A DNA stretch of 64,000 bases from Candidatus Symbiopectobacterium sp. NZEC151 (GTDB taxonomy: Bacteria; Pseudomonadota; Gammaproteobacteria; Enterobacterales; Enterobacteriaceae), in NCBI RefSeq assembly GCF_025962655.1, contig NZ_JAGFPE010000001.1, forward strand, positions 558,001 to 622,000. Direction: 5' to 3'. This document shows, one piece after another, positions 48,156-59,135 of the stretch (position 1 is the first letter of the stretch; each line of letters starts with the position of its first letter). The notes beneath the pieces are model-generated. The model searched no databases and was not told the origin of the DNA. It saw only the letters and a program-made list of their open reading frames with translations. The position numbers were made by a program, and so were the translations under genes.

Positions 48156-50435
48156 ATGGCGAGAATGACGTTTAGCATGGCGTCATGTGCCGTTATTGCG
48201 GGAACTCTGCCTCTGCTGTGGTTGCCGCAGATACCGTCACGCTGGGCTTCGGTCACGGTGTTGATGGTGTCGATGCTGCTGTTGGCAACCTGCCGCGCCA
48301 GAATAGCGCGGGTGTTGAGCCTCTCCGTTATCTGTTTGGCACTGGCGCTGCTTGATGCCCATTCCATGCTAACGACCATGGTCGACATCGATGGTAAAGC
48401 GCTTAGCGCTGAGGTGAAGATCGTAGAGATGCGCATCTCCGGTCATCAGGATCAACAGATTCTGGTTCAGGTCGAAAAGCTGCGAGGCAGATGGGTTTTT
48501 CCGGCGTTTTACGCCACGCTCACGGTGCCGAGTGCGATGGAGGCGTGGTGCGGTGGACAGCGTTGGCTGATTCGTACCCGTTTTCGTCCGCTTCATAGTC
48601 GGTTAAATCAAGGTGGATTTGACCGGCAACGCTGGGGGATTGCCAAGCGGCAGTTGGCGTCGGCGCGCGTGCTGCGTGCTACGCCGATTACGCTAGCGTG
48701 CGGTGCGCGTCAACGCCTGTTAACGCAGGTTGAACAGCACGCCAGCGCGCTGCGTTGGCATGCCATCTTGCTGGCGCTGGTGTTTGGCATAATGAAATCG
48801 TTAACGTCTGAAGCCAGCGCCGTGTTGCAGCAGACGGGCACCATGCACCTGATGGTGATTTCCGGATTGCATATCGTTTTGGCTGCCATGTTCGGTTGGG
48901 GACTGATGCGTGCTGTGCAACGCCTGTTGCCGTTGCGTTGGATCGTGCCGCAGTTACCCCTGTTGGCCGGTGTGCTCTTCGCATGGAGCTATGCGTGGTT
49001 AGCGGGCGAAAACCCGCCGGCGATCCGAGCCGCGCTGGCATTTAGCCTCTGGACGCTGATTCGTTTATGGGGCGTCACCTGTACCTCTTGGCAAGTGTGG
49101 TTGTGGTGTATCGCATTACTTTTTCTCGGCGAGCCGATGATGGTGCTGTCCAACAGCTTTTGGCTCTCTTGTGTCGCCGTCGCCGGGCTGATTTTCTGGT
49201 TTCAATGGGCACCGTTGCCCTATCCATTTCGCCAAGGGTGGCGTTGGGCTCTCTTGCGTGTGGCGCATTTGCAATGTGGCATTACCTTACTGCTGCTGCC
49301 GTTGCAGTGGGGGATTTTTAAGGGCATCAGCCTTACATCGCTACCGGCTAATATCTGGGCCGTGCCGCTGGTTTCTTTTATTACTACGCCCCTGGTGTTG
49401 TTGGCACTGCCGCTGGCGTCGTTCCCCACGTTAAGTTACAGCACCTGGTGGCTGGCGGATCGATCGTTGGATGTGGTGTTTCTGGTGCTCAAACCGCTGC
49501 AACGCGGCTGGATAGCCATTGACGAACACTACCTTGCCTGGAGCCTGATGGGGTGGTGCGGCGTTATTATCTGGCGCTTTGGCTGGTGGCGCCTCTATCC
49601 TGCCAGCGTGGCGGGGTTAGTGCTGTATCTGGTGCTGCAGCGGGCTGCAGCCCCGCAAGCGGAATGGCGATTGGACATGTTGGATGTGGGGCACGGATTA
49701 GCCATGGTTATCGAACGGGAGGGGCATGCAATCCTGTTTGATACGGGCAGCCAGTGGCCGGGCGGTGACATGGCGCAATACGAGATTTTGCCCTATTTAC
49801 GCTGGCGTGGCATCACGCCCGAGTCGGTTATTCTCAGTCACAGCCATCAGGATCATATCGGTGGCTTGGGCTCTTTGTTGCAGGCGTATCCTGGGCTCAC
49901 GGTGTACAGCCCGTTTACTCAGCCGGGGCATCGTGCTTGCATTCAGGGGGAGACCTGGCAGTGGCGCAGGTTGAGGTTCACGGTATTGTGGCCGCCAAAA
50001 CGGGTGGCGTACGCGGGAAACGATGATTCCTGCGTGGTGCGTATCGATGATGGTAGACACCGCGTGTTATTGACCGGAGATATCGAAATGAAAGCAGAAC
50101 GACGCCTTGAGAGCGCGATGCGAGACGAATTGGCTGCTGATTTGTTACAAATTCCCCACCACGGCAGTAAGACCTCATCCAGTGCACCATTTTTACGCGC
50201 GGTGAATCCCCAGTATGCGCTTGCCTCCACTGGACGCTATAATCCGTGGCGTCTGCCGTCTGCTGCGGTTATCGCCCGTTATCGCAAAGGTGGACATCAT
50301 TGGGTCGATACGGCGCAATCAGGACAAGTCAGTGTACGTTTTTTCAACGAACACTGGCAGGTTTTACCCTATCGTGAGCGGCTATCGCCGTTTTGGTATC
50401 ATCAGTGGTTTGGCGTAAAGCGCGATAGTGAGTAG
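48156..50435 (+). CDS. comEC: ComEC/Rec2-family DNA-uptake protein
   Basis: Inner-membrane competence channel homologue (E. coli YcaI), 759 residues. Order: two short N-terminal helices, an OB-like periplasmic domain (about 70-195), the multi-helix competence domain (about 200-495, with GTMHLMVISGLHIVLAAMFG), and a C-terminal metallo-beta-lactamase-like domain with LSHSHQDHIGGLGSLL (HxHxDH) near 558-573 and PHHGSKTSSS. The family imports single-stranded DNA; in most enterobacteria its role is unclear. ATG 48156 follows AAAGGAGG. msbA follows after 37 bases, as in E. coli. Confidence 0.95.
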   Translation: MARMTFSMASCAVIAGTLPLLWLPQIPSRWASVTVLMVSMLLLATCRARIARVLSLSVICLALALLDAHSMLTTMVDIDGKALSAEVKIVEMRISGHQDQQILVQVEKLRGRWVFPAFYATLTVPSAMEAWCGGQRWLIRTRFRPLHSRLNQGGFDRQRWGIAKRQLASARVLRATPITLACGARQRLLTQVEQHASALRWHAILLALVFGIMKSLTSEASAVLQQTGTMHLMVISGLHIVLAAMFGWGLMRAVQRLLPLRWIVPQLPLLAGVLFAWSYAWLAGENPPAIRAALAFSLWTLIRLWGVTCTSWQVWLWCIALLFLGEPMMVLSNSFWLSCVAVAGLIFWFQWAPLPYPFRQGWRWALLRVAHLQCGITLLLLPLQWGIFKGISLTSLPANIWAVPLVSFITTPLVLLALPLASFPTLSYSTWWLADRSLDVVFLVLKPLQRGWIAIDEHYLAWSLMGWCGVIIWRFGWWRLYPASVAGLVLYLVLQRAAAPQAEWRLDMLDVGHGLAMVIEREGHAILFDTGSQWPGGDMAQYEILPYLRWRGITPESVILSHSHQDHIGGLGSLLQAYPGLTVYSPFTQPGHRACIQGETWQWRRLRFTVLWPPKRVAYAGNDDSCVVRIDDGRHRVLLTGDIEMKAERRLESAMRDELAADLLQIPHHGSKTSSSAPFLRAVNPQYALASTGRYNPWRLPSAAVIARYRKGGHHWVDTAQSGQVSVRFFNEHWQVLPYRERLSPFWYHQWFGVKRDSE

Positions 50436-50472
50436 AATAAGCGGCTATTTATAAATAATTCAGGTTTATTGC

Positions 50473-52221
50473 ATGCTGAATGATAAAGACCTCTCCACCT
50501 GGCAGACCTTCCGTCGCCTGTGGCCGATGATTTCTCCCTTTAAGGCGGGTTTAGCCGCGGCGGCCATTGCGCTTATCATCAATGCGGCGGGTGACACGCT
50601 GATGCTCTCGCTGTTGAAGCCTTTGCTGGATGAAGGGTTTGGGAAAACCGATCGCAGCATTTTGCTGTGGATGCCACTGGTGGTGATGGGCCTGATGCTG
50701 GTACGCGGGGTAACCGGTTATGTGTCCGCTTACTGCGTCTCCTGGGTATCCGGCAAGGTGGTGATGAATATGCGCCGTCGCTTGTTTAGCCATATCATGG
50801 GTATGCCCGTCGGCTTTTTCGATCAGCAATCAACCGGAACGCTGCTCTCTCGCATTACCTATGATTCCGAACAGGTGGCTTCTTCTTCATCCGGGGCGTT
50901 AATTACGCTGGTGCGCGAAGGGGCGTCGATTATCGGCCTGTTTGTGCTGATGTTTTACTACAGTTGGCAACTGTCTATTATCCTGATTGTGATTGCGCCT
51001 ATCGTGGCTATCGCAATCCGCGTAGTGTCTAAGCGTTTTCGCAATATCAGCAAAAATATTCAGAACACCATGGGGCAGGTGACGGCCAGCGCCGAGCAGA
51101 TGTTGAAAGGCCATAAAGAAGTGCTGATTTTCGGCGGTCAGGACGTCGAAGTGGCGCGTTTTGATAAAGTCAGTAACCGCATTCGTACCCAGGGTATGAA
51201 AATGGTTTCGGCATCAGCGATTTCTGACCCGATTATCCAGTTGATTGCGTCTCTGGCGTTGGCATTTGTGCTTTATGCCGCCAGCTTCCCAAGTGTGATG
51301 GATACGCTGACGGCCGGGACCATCACCGTGGTGTTCTCCTCAATGATCGCCCTGATGCGTCCGCTTAAATCGCTCACCAACGTCAATGCCCAGTTCCAAC
51401 GCGGGATGGCGGCCTGCCAAACGCTGTTTGCCATTCTGGATATGGAACAGGAGAAGGACGAAGGCACGCGCGTGCTGGAAAGAGCCGAAGGTGAGCTGGA
51501 ATTCCGCAATGTCAGCTTTTCCTATCCGACCAAAGAGACGTTGGCACTTAAGAATGTCAGCCTGCACATTCCTCCGGGTAAAACGGTCGCGTTGGTCGGG
51601 CGCTCAGGATCCGGAAAATCCACTATCGCCAACCTGATTACCCGTTTTTACGATATCCAATCCGGCGAGATTCTGATGGATGGGCATGACCTGCGCGAAT
51701 ATACACTCTCCTCGCTGCGTCGTCAGGTTGCGTTAGTGTCGCAACATGTGCATCTGTTTAACGACACCATCGCCAACAATATCTCCTATGCCTGCGGCGA
51801 TCGCTATTCGCGAGAAGACATCGAGCGCGCGGCTAAAATGGCGCATGCGATGGACTTTATCAGCAAAATGGATAACGGTCTGGATACCATTATCGGTGAA
51901 AATGGCGTCTTGCTCTCTGGCGGGCAGCGTCAGCGTATTGCCATTGCGCGCGCATTGCTGCGTGATTGTCCGATTCTGGTGCTGGATGAAGCAACGTCAG
52001 CACTGGACACTGAATCAGAAAGAGCGATTCAGGCTGCACTGGATGAACTGCAAAAAGATCGTACCGCATTGGTGATTGCGCACCGTTTATCGACCATCGA
52101 GAGTGCGGATGAAATTCTGGTGGTCGAGGATGGGCAGATTATTGAACGTGGGCCACACGCGGAACTGCTGGCGAAAAATGGCGCTTACGCACAGTTGCAT
52201 AGAATGCAGTTTGGCGAATGA
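50473..52221 (+). CDS. msbA: Lipid A flippase MsbA
   Basis: Homodimeric ABC exporter that flips lipid A-core to the periplasmic leaflet. 582 residues, same as E. coli. Six membrane helices (about 20-320), then the ATPase: Walker [10 protein letters not shown] (about 376-384), signature LSGGQRQR (about 481-488), Walker [13 protein letters not shown]. Its stop overlaps the lpxK start (ATGA), so the two are coupled, as in E. coli. Confidence 0.98.
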   Translation: MLNDKDLSTWQTFRRLWPMISPFKAGLAAAAIALIINAAGDTLMLSLLKPLLDEGFGKTDRSILLWMPLVVMGLMLVRGVTGYVSAYCVSWVSGKVVMNMRRRLFSHIMGMPVGFFDQQSTGTLLSRITYDSEQVASSSSGALITLVREGASIIGLFVLMFYYSWQLSIILIVIAPIVAIAIRVVSKRFRNISKNIQNTMGQVTASAEQMLKGHKEVLIFGGQDVEVARFDKVSNRIRTQGMKMVSASAISDPIIQLIASLALAFVLYAASFPSVMDTLTAGTITVVFSSMIALMRPLKSLTNVNAQFQRGMAACQTLFAILDMEQEKDEGTRVLERAEGELEFRNVSFSYPTKETLALKNVSLHIPPGKTVALVGRSGSGKSTIANLITRFYDIQSGEILMDGHDLREYTLSSLRRQVALVSQHVHLFNDTIANNISYACGDRYSREDIERAAKMAHAMDFISKMDNGLDTIIGENGVLLSGGQRQRIAIARALLRDCPILVLDEATSALDTESERAIQAALDELQKDRTALVIAHRLSTIESADEILVVEDGQIIERGPHAELLAKNGAYAQLHRMQFGE

Positions 52222-53210
52222 TAGCGCGCATCTGGTCCGGCGCATCGCGGCTCTACTGGCTGCTTATCCCTTTCGCGGCGTTGTATGGACTGATTACGGC
52301 GGTTATCCGCTATAGCTACCGTGCGGGCTGGCGTCGAGTCTGGCGTGCGCCCATCCCGGTCGCAATCGTGGGCAACCTGACCGCCGGGGGAAATGGTAAA
52401 ACGCCGCTGGTGGTCTGGCTGGTGGAACAACTGCAACGCCAGGGTTATCGCGTTGGCGTGGTGTCACGTGGCTACGGTGGCAAGGCGGAGCGCTATCCGC
52501 TGATGGTGGATGCCTCGGTGTCTACGGCCCAAGCGGGCGATGAACCGGTGCTGATTTACCAGCGCACGGGCGCTGCGGTGGCGGTATCCCCTGTGCGGCG
52601 CGATGCTATTGAGGCGCTACTGGCGCGTCAACCGCTCGACGTGATTGTCACCGATGACGGTTTGCAACACTACGCGCTGGCGCGGGATATCGAGATCGTG
52701 GTGGTGGACGGTGAGCGTCGCTTTGGTAACGGCTGGTGGCTACCTGCCGGGCCGATGCGCGAGCGGGCTGCGCGCCTGCACAGCGTGGATGCCATTGTGG
52801 TTAACGGTGGAGAACCCCAGTCCGGCGAAATTGCCATGCATTTGCAGCCGGGTGACGCAATTAACGTGCTCACGGGGGAAACCAGCCCGGTGGCGAGCCT
52901 GACGAGATGTGTCGCCATGGCTGGCATAGGTCATCCGCCCCGTTTTTTTGCTACGCTGCGATCGCAAGGCGTGAGCGTTGTGCGTGAAGTCACGTTTGCC
53001 GATCACCAAACGTATCTGCCAGAAGCCATTCAGGCGCTGACCGAGGATAATCGGCAGCCATTGCTGATGACGGAAAAAGATGCGGTGAAGTGTCGTACTT
53101 TTGCTCAGGCCAACTGGTGGTACGTGCCGGTAGATGCGCAACTTGCCGAGCCGGGAGCATCAATATTGCTGGATAAGATAACGTCATTGTTGACTTCACC
53201 ACGCGCGTAA
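52218..53210 (+). CDS. lpxK: Tetraacyldisaccharide 4'-kinase LpxK
   Basis: Adds the 4'-phosphate to the lipid A precursor at the inner membrane. 330 residues (E. coli 328). N-terminal membrane-anchoring helix (about 15-35), an unusual P-loop in [17 protein letters not shown] (about 51-67), [13 protein letters not shown] and [18 protein letters not shown]. In operon with msbA; followed after 43 bases by ycaR. Confidence 0.97.
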   Translation: MIARIWSGASRLYWLLIPFAALYGLITAVIRYSYRAGWRRVWRAPIPVAIVGNLTAGGNGKTPLVVWLVEQLQRQGYRVGVVSRGYGGKAERYPLMVDASVSTAQAGDEPVLIYQRTGAAVAVSPVRRDAIEALLARQPLDVIVTDDGLQHYALARDIEIVVVDGERRFGNGWWLPAGPMRERAARLHSVDAIVVNGGEPQSGEIAMHLQPGDAINVLTGETSPVASLTRCVAMAGIGHPPRFFATLRSQGVSVVREVTFADHQTYLPEAIQALTEDNRQPLLMTEKDAVKCRTFAQANWWYVPVDAQLAEPGASILLDKITSLLTSPRA

Positions 53211-53253
53211 CGTGGCTACCCCTTTTGTTTGTAAGCACCTTAATGGAGGATGC

Positions 53254-53436
53254 ATGGATCACCGTTTACTCGAGATCGTTGCCTGTCCGGTATGCAACGG
53301 ACGGCTGTACTACAACAAAGAGAAGCTGGAACTGATTTGTAAAGCGGATGCTTTGGCCTATCCGGTGCGTGAGGGTATTCCGGTCCTGCTGGAAAACGAA
53401 GCGCGCAAAATTCCCGCCGATGAGATTACACAATGA
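53254..53436 (+). CDS. ycaR: YcaR, Trm112-like small zinc-ribbon protein
   Basis: 60 residues from ATG 53254 (preceded by GGAGG), equal to E. coli YcaR; the longer frame to 53212 is rejected. UPF0434/Trm112 pattern: CPVCNG gives one zinc-knuckle pair and IC near residue 29 one further Cys. Role not established in this family. Its stop overlaps the kdsB start (ATGA). Confidence 0.95.
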   Translation: MDHRLLEIVACPVCNGRLYYNKEKLELICKADALAYPVREGIPVLLENEARKIPADEITQ

Positions 53437-54179
53437 GTTTTACTGCGATCATACCTGCGCGCTATGCCTCAACGCGCTTACCGGGAAAGCCGCTGGCCGA
53501 TATCAACGGTAAGCCGATGGTGGTGCATGTGATGGAACGCGCCCTGGAATCCGGTGCCAGCCGTGTGATTGTCGCGACGGATCATCCTGACGTTCAACGT
53601 GCGGTGGAGCTGGCCGGTGGAGAAGTGTGCCTGACCAGCGCCGATCACCACTCTGGCACTGAACGTCTGGCTGAGGTTATCGAACGCTACCAATTCCCAG
53701 ATGATGAAATCATCGTCAACGTGCAAGGGGATGAACCTTTGATTCCTCCGGTGATTATTCGCCAGGTAGCGGATAATCTGTCCGTGTGTCAGGCCGGGAT
53801 GGCAACGCTTGCGGTACCGATCACCACCGCAGAAGAAGCGTTTAACCCCAATGCGGTAAAAGTGGTGATGGATGCGCAAGGGTATGCGCTCTATTTTTCC
53901 CGCGCCACCATTCCCTGGGATCGTGAGCGTTTTGCCCAAAGCAAAGAGACGATTGGTGACCATTTCTTACGCCATATCGGCATCTACGCTTACCGCGCGG
54001 GTTTTATCCGTCGTTATGTGACCTGGCAACCCAGCAGCCTGGAGCAGATCGAACTGCTCGAGCAGTTGCGCGTGCTGTGGTACGGCGAGAAAATCCATGT
54101 TGCGGTAGCTCAGGCTGTGCCCAGCGTCGGTGTGGATACGCCAGAAGATTTACAGCGCGTGCGCGCTGCGATGGTGTAA
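53433..54179 (+). CDS. kdsB: CMP-Kdo synthetase KdsB
   Basis: 3-deoxy-manno-octulosonate cytidylyltransferase: activates Kdo with CTP for LPS core synthesis. 248 residues, as in E. coli. N-terminal nucleotide loop [42 protein letters not shown] and [13 protein letters not shown] near the end. Coupled to ycaR; a REP-like element follows. Confidence 0.98.
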   Translation: MSFTAIIPARYASTRLPGKPLADINGKPMVVHVMERALESGASRVIVATDHPDVQRAVELAGGEVCLTSADHHSGTERLAEVIERYQFPDDEIIVNVQGDEPLIPPVIIRQVADNLSVCQAGMATLAVPITTAEEAFNPNAVKVVMDAQGYALYFSRATIPWDRERFAQSKETIGDHFLRHIGIYAYRAGFIRRYVTWQPSSLEQIELLEQLRVLWYGEKIHVAVAQAVPSVGVDTPEDLQRVRAAMV

Positions 54180-54216
54180 CGTTCGCCACTACACTCTTAC
54201 TGTTATTCCTGTCTAT

Positions 54217-54306
54217 CCCCCGTCATTCCCGCGTAAGCGGGAATCTCCTACAGGCTAAACGCGTATCTTCTGTCAGCGGTCCCCGGCCTACGCCGAGGAT
54301 GACGGG
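54217..54306. repeat. REP-like palindromic pair downstream of kdsB
   Basis: Two GC-rich hairpins in opposite orientation: ATTCCCGCGTAAGCGGGAAT near 54225-54244 and an imperfect one (GTCCCCGGCCTACGCCGAGG, about 54279-54298). The element begins CCCCGTCAT and ends ATGACGGG, so it has terminal inverted repeats. This is the look of dispersed extragenic palindromes (REP/BIME-type). I see only this copy in the window. Confidence 0.7.
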
Positions 54307-54449
54307 AGGTGGTCATCTCGGCGCTCAGTTCCAAAACAATGCCGCAGCCTGCCGATGGCACTTTATTTGATCTATATTGAAGAAATTGACGGCGGTCCAC
54401 CGCATGATGGCACGCGGGATCCTGAAGCAGGAGCGAGGTTTAGCAACGT

Positions 54450-55343
54450 ATGGAACATTTGAAGGCTGAATTAAGCACGGTGTTGGGGGAAAAATTAAGC
54501 CGGCTCCAACGTATCAGTGAGCAGCCCTACGCACATTTGTACGCGCTGTATGACAATAACGGCAACGCCATGCCGCTGTTGGCGAAAAGCTATGTCTGTC
54601 AGGGTATTGCGCAGCAAGAGGCGTACAAGCTCTCCATGCTGGCGCGCGAGGGAGATGTACGCCTGCCAACGGTGTACGGTGTGGTGATCACCCAAGAAGC
54701 GCCCTATAAAGAACTGCTATTGATTGAGCGCCTGCGTGGTGTGTCAGTTGAAGCGCCGACCCGTACCCCGGAACGTTGGTCGTCGCTGATGGATCATGTG
54801 GTCGAGAGCGTGCTGCTCTGGCACCGTATCGACAGTCACGGCTGTGTGGGCAGCGTGGATAGCACGCAGGATAACGACTGGCTCAGTTGGTACGAACAGC
54901 GGCTGGAAGTGCTCTGGTCAACGTTATTGAATGTTGGCGCATCGTTACTGACGCAGGAAGATCGCAGCGTGTTGTACCGCTCACGCCAGTGTCTTGACGG
55001 CTTGTTTGATGATTTTGATGATAGCTGCGTATTGGTGCACGGTAATTTATCGTTGCGTAGCATGCTGAAAGACCCGCGCAGCGATCAGTTGCTGGCGATG
55101 ATCAACCCCGGCATGATGTTATGGGCACCCAGGGAATATGACATGTTTCGCCTGTGCGAGCCGGGCATGTCAGAAGCGTTGCTCTATCGCTACCTGCAAA
55201 AAGCGCCGTTGGCGGAAAATTTTGTTTATCGCCGCTGGCTTTACGTCATTTGGGAAGCGGTTTCCCGCTACCTGCATACCGGGCAATTGGATCGGGCGCT
55301 GTTCGATCGCGCCACGCGCGAATTAACGCCCTGGCTGGAATAA
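54450..55343 (+). CDS. ycbJ: YcbJ, aminoglycoside-phosphotransferase-fold protein
   Basis: 297 residues, same as E. coli YcbJ; function unknown. The fold region resembles small-molecule kinases: LLLIERLRGVSVEAP in the hinge area and VLVHGNLSLRSMLKD (about 195-209) where active kinases of this group have HGDLHxxN. The catalytic Asp is replaced by Asn and the metal-binding Asn by another residue. The E. coli protein, as I recall it, has the same change, so this may be a pseudokinase or use another chemistry. The gene is convergent with elyC with only five bases between the stops. Confidence 0.9.
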   Translation: MEHLKAELSTVLGEKLSRLQRISEQPYAHLYALYDNNGNAMPLLAKSYVCQGIAQQEAYKLSMLAREGDVRLPTVYGVVITQEAPYKELLLIERLRGVSVEAPTRTPERWSSLMDHVVESVLLWHRIDSHGCVGSVDSTQDNDWLSWYEQRLEVLWSTLLNVGASLLTQEDRSVLYRSRQCLDGLFDDFDDSCVLVHGNLSLRSMLKDPRSDQLLAMINPGMMLWAPREYDMFRLCEPGMSEALLYRYLQKAPLAENFVYRRWLYVIWEAVSRYLHTGQLDRALFDRATRELTPWLE

Positions 55344-55348
55344 CCCTC

Positions 55349-56137
55349 TCAGTGTGATGCCGCTTCTGGCGGCGCTTCGCTGCCTTTCAGCCGTTGCCAC
55401 AGCAAGCCCAGCGTTTCATACCAGGCGCGCTCGCTGTGCGACAAGTAAAACGCTGAAGGGAATACTTTTTCCCACGGATTGAGCGGGCTGGTAATGGCCA
55501 ACTGATTAGCGGGGGCGGGCGTTGGATTCAGTCCCTGTGCCTGGAAGAACACCATGGCACGCGGCAGATGACTGGCTGACGTGACCAACAGAAAAGGTTG
55601 TTGCCCGATAAGGGCCGCCGTGCCTGCGGCTTCTTCTTCCGTGTCGCGCGGTGTATCCAGCGTGATGATGTCCTCGCGCGGAATCCCCAGACTCTCCGCA
55701 ACCAATGCCGCGGTTTGTGCGCTGGTCATCGGATTTCCCTGCGCGGCTGCGCCAGTGAAGATCAGCTTCGCACCAGGATTGGCACGATAAAGACGCACGC
55801 CTTCGGTCACCCGTGACAGGCTGTTTCCGATCAAATTGGCGCTCGGTGCCCACTCAGGGTTATAGGTATAGCCCCCGCCCAGTACCACGATATAGGGAAT
55901 AGGCGCCGCGCTCGCCCGCCAGGTCGCATAGTGGCTTTCCAACGGCAGCAGCAGCTTATCGGCGACCGGTTGCACACTCAGCAGCAATAACGCCAGCCAG
56001 GCGCAGGAAATAACGGCTTTTCCCCCACGTTGCCAGCGCGAGAACCACAGCAGCGTCAGACCGGCGCCCATCAGCACCAGCAGTAACGGAAGCGGTTGCA
56101 GCAGGCCGCCAACGACTTTTTTGAGGGTAAACAGCAT
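55349..56137 (-). CDS. elyC: Envelope biogenesis factor ElyC (DUF218)
   Basis: 262 residues (E. coli 259). Two N-terminal membrane helices (about 12-30 and 38-57) anchor a periplasmic DUF218 domain with YIVVLGGGYTYNPEWAP, LIFTGAAAQGNP, LDTPRDTEEEA and LVTSASHLPRAMVFF. In E. coli it supports peptidoglycan synthesis at low temperature. Divergent from cmoM across a region with a 21-base palindrome. Confidence 0.94.
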   Translation of the reverse strand: MLFTLKKVVGGLLQPLPLLLVLMGAGLTLLWFSRWQRGGKAVISCAWLALLLLSVQPVADKLLLPLESHYATWRASAAPIPYIVVLGGGYTYNPEWAPSANLIGNSLSRVTEGVRLYRANPGAKLIFTGAAAQGNPMTSAQTAALVAESLGIPREDIITLDTPRDTEEEAAGTAALIGQQPFLLVTSASHLPRAMVFFQAQGLNPTPAPANQLAITSPLNPWEKVFPSAFYLSHSERAWYETLGLLWQRLKGSEAPPEAASH

Positions 56138-56250
56138 GAAATCAGGGTCCCTTTGGGTGAAAAAACGGCATCCGGCAAAATATCGTGCGGTCAGGCGGTT
56201 TATTCTCGTTCCGCCTGTGCCAGAATAACAGGTTGAAGGAAATATGGCGT

Positions 56251-56271
56251 TATACCCGAATACCGGGTATA
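56251..56271. promoter_or_regulatory. 21-base palindrome between elyC and cmoM
   Basis: TATACCCG, five bases, CGGGTATA: perfect 8-base arms in the divergent promoter region, ending 55 bases before the cmoM ATG. It looks like an operator, but I know no regulator with this site. Confidence 0.6.
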
Positions 56272-56325
56272 TGAGGGCACACCGTGCCGCACGATCGCCC
56301 TAACGATGACGTGGAACGCAGCGCA

Positions 56326-57111
56326 ATGCAAGATCGCAATTTTAACGATATCGCCGAAAAATTTGCCCGTAATATCTATGGCACCACCAAAGGCCAGGTG
56401 CGTCAGGCGGTGCTGTGGCAGGATCTGGATGGGTTGCTGAAAACGTTGCCAGCGCGGCCTTTGCGCATTCTTGACGCGGGCGGTGGTGAAGGGCACATGG
56501 CCTGTCGTTTGGCGGCTTTAGGACATCAGGTCTTGTTGTGCGATGTTTCAGATGAGATGATTCACCGCGCCAGCCGCATTGCTCAGGAACAAGGCGTGGC
56601 TGAGAACATGCGATTCGTGCACTGCGCCGCGCAGGATATTGCCACCTATATGGAGCATCCGGCGGATGTGATCTTGTTTCACGCGGTGTTGGAGTGGGTT
56701 GCTGAACCACAGGCGATATTGCGGACGCTAACGGATTGTCTGGCACCCGGCGGTGCCTTTTCGCTGATGTTTTATAATCATCATGCACTTTTGCTGCGCA
56801 ATGTGGTGCTGGGTAATTTTGCCTATGTGCAAGCCGGTATGCCAAAGCGCAAACGACGTTCGCTATCGCCGGATCACCCCCTCGATCCCCAGCAGGTTTA
56901 TGGCTGGCTCGAGGCGTTGGGGATGATGATTGAAGGAAAGACCGGTGTACGGGTGTTTCATGACTATTTGCAGAACAAGCAGCAACAAATCGATAATTTC
57001 GAGGAATTGTTAGCGTTGGAACAGCGCTATTGTCGCCAGGAGCCTTTTGTTAGCCTGGGACGCTATATTCATGTCATGGCGCGTAAACGCCCTATAAAGG
57101 ATGCACTATGA
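56326..57111 (+). CDS. cmoM: tRNA 5-carboxymethoxyuridine methyltransferase CmoM
   Basis: SAM-dependent methyltransferase making mcmo5U at the tRNA wobble position (formerly SmtA). 261 residues from ATG 56326, equal to E. coli, with N-terminus [16 protein letters not shown]; the longer GTG frame is rejected for lack of similarity. SAM motif [12 protein letters not shown] near 48-58, [12 protein letters not shown] (motif IV-like), [14 protein letters not shown]. Its stop overlaps the mukF start (ATGA), as in the smtA-mukFEB operon of E. coli. Confidence 0.96.
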   Translation: MQDRNFNDIAEKFARNIYGTTKGQVRQAVLWQDLDGLLKTLPARPLRILDAGGGEGHMACRLAALGHQVLLCDVSDEMIHRASRIAQEQGVAENMRFVHCAAQDIATYMEHPADVILFHAVLEWVAEPQAILRTLTDCLAPGGAFSLMFYNHHALLLRNVVLGNFAYVQAGMPKRKRRSLSPDHPLDPQQVYGWLEALGMMIEGKTGVRVFHDYLQNKQQQIDNFEELLALEQRYCRQEPFVSLGRYIHVMARKRPIKDAL

Positions 57112-58430
57112 GTGATTTTTCCCAGACAGTGCCGGAACTGGTTGCCTGGGCGCGAAAAAATGATTTTTCCCTGTCACTCCCCACCGAACGCCTGGCGTTT
57201 CTGCTGGCTATTGCCACGCTGAACGGCGAGCGAATGGATGGCGAAATGAGCGAAGGGGAACTGGTGGATGCCTTTCGTCACGTCAGCAAGGGATTTGAAC
57301 AAACCCATGAAACCGTGGCAATGCGCGCCAATAACGCCATCAATGATTTGGTGCGCCAGCGCTTGGTTAATCGCTTTGTCAGTGAAGTGGCGGATGGCAA
57401 TGCCATCTACCGGCTGACGCCGCTCGGCATTGGCATCACCGACTATTATATCCGTCAGCGCGAATTTTCGACGCTGCGCCTCTCGATGCAGCTCTCCATT
57501 GTGGCGCAGGAACTGTTGCGCGCCGCGGAGGCCGCCGAAGAGGGGGGTGATGAGTTTCACTGGCACCGAAATGTGTTCGCGCCGCTCAAATATTCGGTGG
57601 CGGAAATTTTTGACAGCATCGATCTCTCACAGCGCGTGATGGACGAGCAGCAGCAGGGTGTGAAAGAGGATATCGCTGCGCTGCTGACGCAAGACTGGCG
57701 CGCTGCCATTTCCAGCTGCGAGCATCTGCTGACAGAAACGTCCGGCATTCTGCGTGAATTGCAGGACACGCTGGAGGCGGCGGGCGATAAGCTGCAAACC
57801 AGCTTGTTGCAGATTCAGGAAGCGACGATGCAGCATCCTGAGCTGGAGTTTGTCGATAAACTGGTGTTCGATCTGCAAGCCAAGCTGGATCGCATCATCA
57901 GTTGGGGACAACAGACCATCGACCTGTGGATTGGCTATGACCGACACGTCCACAAGTTTATCCGTACCGCCATTGATATGGATAAAAACCGGGTATTCGC
58001 TCAGCGCCTGCGCCAGTCGGTGCAAAGTTATTTCGATCAGCCCTGGGCACTGACCTTCGCCAATGCCGATCGCCTGCTGGACATGCGCGATGAAGAGCTG
58101 GCGCTGCGCAGCGATGAAGTGACGGGCGAGTTGCCGCCGGAACTGGAGTATGAAGAATTCAGCGAAATGCGCGAACAGATCGCCGCGCTGATAGAAGCGG
58201 CGCTGCAAAAATATAAAACCGAGCGCATCCCGCTCAACCTGGCGGACGTGGTGCGTGATTACCTCAGCCACTATCCCCGGGCGCAGCATTTTGATGTGGC
58301 ACGAATCGTGGTCGACCAGGCGGTACGCCTGGGTGTGGCCGAAGCGGATTTCACCGGATTGCCTGCGCTATGGCAGTCAATCAATGATTACGGAGCCAAG
58401 GTACAGGCCCATGTCATCGACAACTATTGA
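57108..58430 (+). CDS. mukF: Condensin kleisin subunit MukF
   Basis: 440 residues, same as E. coli. Kleisin of the MukBEF condensin that organises and separates sister chromosomes. N-terminal winged-helix dimerisation domain (about 1-110), a helical middle that contacts MukB necks (about 120-330), and a C-terminal winged helix that touches the MukB head. The sequence [20 protein letters not shown] is typical. The end overlaps mukE by 20 bases. Confidence 0.98.
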   Translation: MSDFSQTVPELVAWARKNDFSLSLPTERLAFLLAIATLNGERMDGEMSEGELVDAFRHVSKGFEQTHETVAMRANNAINDLVRQRLVNRFVSEVADGNAIYRLTPLGIGITDYYIRQREFSTLRLSMQLSIVAQELLRAAEAAEEGGDEFHWHRNVFAPLKYSVAEIFDSIDLSQRVMDEQQQGVKEDIAALLTQDWRAAISSCEHLLTETSGILRELQDTLEAAGDKLQTSLLQIQEATMQHPELEFVDKLVFDLQAKLDRIISWGQQTIDLWIGYDRHVHKFIRTAIDMDKNRVFAQRLRQSVQSYFDQPWALTFANADRLLDMRDEELALRSDEVTGELPPELEYEEFSEMREQIAALIEAALQKYKTERIPLNLADVVRDYLSHYPRAQHFDVARIVVDQAVRLGVAEADFTGLPALWQSINDYGAKVQAHVIDNY

Positions 58431-59133
58431 TAAAATCATGCCAGCTAAACTGGCAACGGCGTTAGCCAATACCCTGTTTCCCGCGCTTGACAGCCAACTG
58501 CGTGCGGGGCGGCATATCGGCGTGGAAGAGTTGGAGAACCACGCTTACCTGATGGATTTTCAGGACGTGTTGGAGGAGTTCTACGCGCGCTATAACGTGG
58601 AACTGATCCGCGCGCCTGAAGGTTTCTTCTATCTACGACCGCGATCGACCACCCTGATCCCGCGCTCGGTGCTCTCCGAACTGGACATGATGGTGGGAAA
58701 AATTCTTTGTTATCTCTACCTCAGCCCAGAGCGGCTGGCGCAAGAGGGCATTTTTACTCAGCAGGAGCTTTATGAAGAGCTGCTGAGTCTGGCCGATGAA
58801 AACAAGCTGCTGAAGTTGGTCAACCAACGCTCAACCGGCTCGGATCTGGATCGACAGAAATTGCAGGAGAAGGTCAGAACCTCGCTCAATCGCCTGCGAC
58901 GCTTGGGGATGGTCTACTTCATGGGCAACGACAGCAGCAAATTCCGCATCACCGAAGCGGCGTTCCGTTTCGGTGCCGACGTGCGCAGCGGTGACGATGC
59001 GCGTGAAGCTCAGTTGCGCATGATCCGCGATGGCGAAGCGCTGCCGCTAGACAGCGGCCTGTCGCTGAATGATGAGTTGGAAGAGGGCGAAAGTGCGCAA
59101 GACAATGCGGCAGAGCGTGGAGAGGAAGAATAA
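58411..59133 (+). CDS. mukE: Condensin subunit MukE
   Basis: 240 residues from ATG 58411 (E. coli 234); the longer frame within mukF is rejected. Two winged-helix domains in the conserved core ([57 protein letters not shown]). An acidic tail ends ERGEEE, as in E. coli. Binds MukF and regulates MukB ATPase. mukB starts two bases after the stop. Confidence 0.98.
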   Translation: MSSTTIDKIMPAKLATALANTLFPALDSQLRAGRHIGVEELENHAYLMDFQDVLEEFYARYNVELIRAPEGFFYLRPRSTTLIPRSVLSELDMMVGKILCYLYLSPERLAQEGIFTQQELYEELLSLADENKLLKLVNQRSTGSDLDRQKLQEKVRTSLNRLRRLGMVYFMGNDSSKFRITEAAFRFGADVRSGDDAREAQLRMIRDGEALPLDSGLSLNDELEEGESAQDNAAERGEEE

Positions 59134-59135
59134 CA

